From NCBI GenBank assembly GCA_020216655.1, contig JAIWNU010000037.1, positions 1 to 18,865 on the forward strand: 18,865 nt of DNA, read 5' to 3'. Under the pieces are notes generated by a model. The model was not told the DNA's origin. It searched no databases and saw only the letters and a program-made list of their open reading frames with translations. This document shows, one piece after another, positions 15,987 through 18,865 of this stretch. The position numbers and the translations under genes are program-made. Source of the DNA: Treponema sp. Lineage in GTDB: Bacteria; Spirochaetota; Spirochaetia; Treponematales; Breznakiellaceae. Position 1 is the stretch's first letter. Each line of letters begins with the position of its first letter.

Positions 15987-18383
15987 TTAGCCCATGATCA
16001 CCAGGACTTGGTGGCTGCTGCCCGCTTGCTGCGGAGGTATGGGTCCTGTGACTGGCTTCCCGTCTAGCAGGATCTGTGCAACTCCTTTCATAACCCCCTG
16101 AGGATTTTGGACTTTAACAGAAAAATCCGCCCCCCGCCAGCGGCGCTGCACCGTAAATTCTTTCCAATCCTTTGGAACGCAGGGATCGATGGTAAGACCT
16201 TCAAAGCCCGGGCGGATGCCTAAAATCCAATGGGTTGCCGCAAAATAAGCCCAGCCCGCACTGCCCGTCAGCCAGGGATGCCGGGCCCGTCCATGGGCTG
16301 AATGGTCCCGGCCCATGATAAATTGACAGTAAGAATAAGGTTCGGCCTGCCGAATTTCGATCTTATCATTCTGGTTATAGGGCAAAAGGGCATCGTAAAA
16401 TTTCATGGCCCGGTCTGCCCTGCCCAGCTTGCACTCGGCTACCCAGGCCCAGGGATTGGGATGGCTGAAAATTGCCCCGTTTTCCTTTATTCCCTGGTAA
16501 ACCCTGGTAATAAAACCTATGCTGTCATCGGGCTTGGTATAGCTTGGAGCGTTAAGGTGCAAGCCCCAGGGCGAATAGAGGTAGGTGTCCACCGCATCCA
16601 TGGCAGACCGGGCCCTCGATTCGGATGCCACACCGGAAATAACCGCCCAGGTATTAGATTCCAGATGAATCTTTCCTTCCTTATCCTGCTGGGTTCCAAT
16701 CTTTTTCCCCTGGGCTGTGATACCCCGGATATACCATTGGCCGTCCCACAGTTCCCGCTCGCAGGCTTCTTTTACTCCTTCTGCCAGGGCCCTATATTTT
16801 GTGACATCCTCATTTCTGCCTAAATATTCGGCGGCTTCAACAAAAGCGCGTATAGCCCAGTAATGGAGGAAGGACACCAACGCGCTTTCGCCGCCCCCGA
16901 GGTTAAGGCAATCGTTCCAGTCTGCCCGGAGGCCCTTGCAAATACCGGTTTTCCCGACCTGGGCGGCAGAAAAATCCAGGGCCCGTTTCATATGTTCATA
17001 CACCGTGGCCTCACCGCCGTCGGCAAAGCTGACCGGAAGATCAAAAAAGGCAAAATCCCCGGTTTCTTTGACATATTCGCAGATCGATGGTACAAGCCAC
17101 AGGTGATCATCGGAACAGGTATCATCGAGACCATGAATAACATCTTTAAGGTTAGGACTTGGTACGACCGTAGGTGACTTAAATCCAGCGTTTTTCGCTT
17201 TATCCGGATCAAACCAGTCGGGATCAAAAAGATGAAGCCCATAGCCGGCCTGGACCTGACCGCGGAGCAGTTCTATAAGCCTCTGGCGGACTTTCTGTGG
17301 GTTTGAATGAGGAACGCACATGGCATCCTGGGCCGTATCCCGATAACCAAGACCTGTTCTGCCGCCCACCTCAATAAAAGATGCGAATCGGGACCACACC
17401 ACATTGGTTTCCGCCTGGTACAAATTCCAAGTGTTCAGCATGGTGTTCATCCCCTTATGGGGTGTGTTACATTGGAACGCAGTACACTTGGCATCCCAAT
17501 AGCGGCGGAGTTCGTGGAATGCGGGATCGACCGCACGGGGGTCTTCGTATTTAGCTCTGAGCGTAGCACCAGCCCGCCGGTCACCATCGCCTAACATAAA
17601 GATGATACGGCTGCTGGCTCCGGCTTCGAGCCAAAGCCGTTTATGGAGCACTCCGCAGTGATTACCACCAAGTTCACTGCTTCCGCTGCAGGAGCCCCGC
17701 TCCACCGCGAGGGGGTTCGTCTCGGTTCGATAGGGACCAATAAAGGCATCCCGCAGGGCATCAAAACCGTCGGGGCTGAAAGAACTGGTAAAAAAGTGAA
17801 ATCCCTGTGGATTGTAATATTGATCAATTTCTATAATACCATCACGGTAGCTTGAACCGCTGCAGTACAGGCTCATTTGAAAGTTTTGGTTATCAATATC
17901 AATATGATTAAAAGAAAATTCACAGTAAGAAAAAATACTTAAATTTCGAGGTTCGACACTGGTATTTTCCAACACCACATCCCAGAGCTCTAGCGGGTCA
18001 TCAAGAGGGATAAAAAGGGTCTGTCTCGCTTTGATTCCTTTATAATCACAGGAAAACACAGAATAGGAAAGGCCATGACGCACCTCGTAGCGGGCCGCAG
18101 AGAGATCCTTGCCCACAGGCTGCCAGGAAACTGACCAATACTCACCGGTATCATCATCCCGGATATAGACATAGTGGCCTGGCCGATCGAGGGGCACTCC
18201 GTTGGGCCGGAAGCGGGTAATTCGGTGATACTGGGCATTTTTATAAAAAAGGTAGCCCCCCGCATTATGGGAAATGACGGCACAGAGGTCCTTTACCCCC
18301 AGGTAGTTGGTCCACGATACAGGAACATCGGGCCGAGAAATCACATACTCACGTTTTTCATCATCAAAATAACCATATTGCAT
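15987..18383 (-). CDS. chbP: GH94 disaccharide phosphorylase, N,N'-diacetylchitobiose phosphorylase type
   Basis: A 798-residue cytoplasmic inverting phosphorylase of GH94, which cleaves a beta-1,4 disaccharide with phosphate to give a sugar 1-phosphate and a free sugar. It has the N-terminal beta-sandwich, helical linker, (alpha/alpha)6 barrel and C-terminal beta domain. The catalytic acid is D491 in RADWNDCLN (486-494). Signature stretches WTNYLG (24-29), EVGGRTGLGYRDTAQD (338-353), GYGLHLFDPDWFDP (380-393) and KENGAIFSHPNPWAW (633-647) match what I recall of Vibrio chitobiose phosphorylase. Cellobiose phosphorylases instead have WINYLG, GIGRGMGFRDSNQD and AYHQYQPL. I therefore prefer N,N'-diacetylchitobiose as substrate, giving GlcNAc-1-phosphate and GlcNAc. 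Cellobiose remains the main alternative. The ATG at 18383 has GAGGAG six bases upstream. It heads a three-gene run with a membrane protein and a K+ channel. Confidence 0.88.
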   Translation of the reverse strand: MQYGYFDDEKREYVISRPDVPVSWTNYLGVKDLCAVISHNAGGYLFYKNAQYHRITRFRPNGVPLDRPGHYVYIRDDDTGEYWSVSWQPVGKDLSAARYEVRHGLSYSVFSCDYKGIKARQTLFIPLDDPLELWDVVLENTSVEPRNLSIFSYCEFSFNHIDIDNQNFQMSLYCSGSSYRDGIIEIDQYYNPQGFHFFTSSFSPDGFDALRDAFIGPYRTETNPLAVERGSCSGSSELGGNHCGVLHKRLWLEAGASSRIIFMLGDGDRRAGATLRAKYEDPRAVDPAFHELRRYWDAKCTAFQCNTPHKGMNTMLNTWNLYQAETNVVWSRFASFIEVGGRTGLGYRDTAQDAMCVPHSNPQKVRQRLIELLRGQVQAGYGLHLFDPDWFDPDKAKNAGFKSPTVVPSPNLKDVIHGLDDTCSDDHLWLVPSICEYVKETGDFAFFDLPVSFADGGEATVYEHMKRALDFSAAQVGKTGICKGLRADWNDCLNLGGGESALVSFLHYWAIRAFVEAAEYLGRNEDVTKYRALAEGVKEACERELWDGQWYIRGITAQGKKIGTQQDKEGKIHLESNTWAVISGVASESRARSAMDAVDTYLYSPWGLHLNAPSYTKPDDSIGFITRVYQGIKENGAIFSHPNPWAWVAECKLGRADRAMKFYDALLPYNQNDKIEIRQAEPYSYCQFIMGRDHSAHGRARHPWLTGSAGWAYFAATHWILGIRPGFEGLTIDPCVPKDWKEFTVQRRWRGADFSVKVQNPQGVMKGVAQILLDGKPVTGPIPPQQAGSSHQVLVIMG

Positions 18384-18442
18384 ATATTACTCCTCGTACC
18401 TATTCACCGGAATCAGGCAGATTTATATAATTTCTGCTATTT

Positions 18443-18465
18443 GTTTGTTCGCACAGTGTACAAAC
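18443..18465 (-). promoter_or_regulatory. Operator-like inverted repeat at the chbP transcription start
   Basis: GTTTGT (18443-18448) and ACAAAC (18460-18465) are perfect 6-bp arms of a 23-bp imperfect palindrome; counting inner positions, 8 of 11 arm bases match. It begins right after the -10 box, over the predicted start near 18460, the classic place for a repressor site. Substrate-responsive control is inference and no regulator is in the window. Confidence 0.5.
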
Positions 18466-18466
18466 C

Positions 18467-18495
18467 ATAATACCTACTCTCCATGACTCTGTCAA
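18467..18495 (-). promoter_or_regulatory. Promoter of the chbP operon
   Basis: On the minus strand a perfect -35 TTGACA (18490-18495) and -10 TATTAT (18467-18472) are separated by exactly 17 bp. The leader before the ATG at 18383 is about 77 nt. Confidence 0.75.
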
Positions 18496-18715
18496 CAATT
18501 TTTTATAAGAGCCGCGGCAATTTCAGAAGCCGGTTGCTAATCTACGAGTTTTGAAATTGACTTTAATGGCTCACCTATCAAACATCTATATAGCCCTGGA
18601 ACCTACTTGCAATTTGGCTCAAAAAACACGAAGGTATAAAGAGGCACTACCCAGATTCGCAAACAAGAGGATGGTAAACTGCTTTGTTTTTTAACAAGGC
18701 AAATATGATTGGGAA
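18496..18715. other. Intergenic region between divergent genes, no gene recognised
   Basis: About 220 bases between the chbP promoter and the partial gene at the right end. I see no coding region. There is a palindrome GCCGCGGC near 18511-18518. A 9-bp hairpin TGCTTTGTT / AACAAGGCA with a TTTT loop (18680-18701) ends 14 bases before the next start codon. No clear plus-strand promoter is seen. Confidence 0.5.
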
Positions 18716-18865
18716 ATGAGTGAATATATTTCTAAGCTGGACAGTATTGTATTTTCCCTAATTCTCTTGGGTTTTGTTCTCATATTTCTTTCAGGTCAAA
18801 ACGAAAAAAAACATTTCCAGGATCAATTATTTCGACTGCTCATTATTTCTGTTATGGTTATGCTG
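18716..18865 (+). CDS. N-terminus of a membrane protein, cut by the window end
   Basis: Fifty codons are open to the last base, beginning MSEYISKLDS. A hydrophobic segment (about residues 11-26) is followed by a charged stretch, QNEKKHFQDQ, and a second hydrophobic run from about 39. This resembles the N-terminal membrane anchor of signalling proteins such as GGDEF-domain enzymes, but the diagnostic part lies outside the window, so no function is assigned. The upstream in-frame codons reach a stop at 18692-18694 without another ATG. The ribosome binding site is weak (GGGA touching the start, AAGG 16 bases away). The gene is divergent from chbP. Confidence 0.6.
   Translation, partial: MSEYISKLDSIVFSLILLGFVLIFLSGQNEKKHFQDQLFRLLIISVMVML

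Noticed and set aside
16302..16823. 173-codon open frame on the plus strand
   Set aside because: Antisense to the conserved GH94 gene and without recognisable domains or a ribosome binding site.

Overview
The window looks like chromosomal DNA from a free-living or gut-associated spirochaete, probably of the Treponema/Spirochaeta lineage. This is inferred from gene content: a TP0381/YwaF-type integral membrane protein, a cyclic-nucleotide-gated K+ channel, propeller-type hybrid kinase signalling and intracellular sugar phosphorolysis. Genes are of moderate GC and the intergenic gaps are AT-rich. No rRNA, tRNA, insertion sequence, prophage or CRISPR array was seen.

Layout from left to right. 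Positions 1-387 are an AT-rich gap ending in a consensus promoter and a structured leader, followed by a secreted ferritin-like DUF2202 protein (+). A GH36 alpha-galactosidase (-) runs towards it and is divergent from htpG (+). An M29 aminopeptidase (+) follows htpG. A large two-component module lies on the minus strand: a response regulator with a Cys-rich tail overlaps a ~1340-residue hybrid histidine kinase carrying 14 propeller repeats. Upstream of it, also on the minus strand, is an AMP-forming acyl-CoA synthetase. It has its own promoter, an unusually perfect 26-bp palindrome over the predicted transcription start, and a rho-independent terminator.

The gap 13285-13489 holds a likely unannotated small RNA on the minus strand. 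It has a TTGACC/TATTTT promoter, a rod-like fold and a strong terminator whose loop repeats the 16S rRNA 3' tail (anti-Shine-Dalgarno). Upstream of it is a minus-strand run of GH94 phosphorylase (N,N'-diacetylchitobiose phosphorylase type), YwaF/TP0381-like membrane protein and cyclic-nucleotide-gated K+ channel, with a good promoter and operator-like inverted repeat in front. The last 150 bases are the start of a membrane protein on the plus strand that leaves the window.

Taken together, the GH36 and GH94 enzymes, both without signal peptides, point to uptake of oligosaccharides and their breakdown in the cytoplasm. The propeller kinase is of the kind that often senses extracellular ligands such as glycans, but no direct link to these enzymes is visible. 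The most novel-looking items are the small RNA with a 16S-tail-like loop, the palindromic control site of the acyl-CoA synthetase, and the pairing of a sugar phosphorylase with a cNMP-gated channel.
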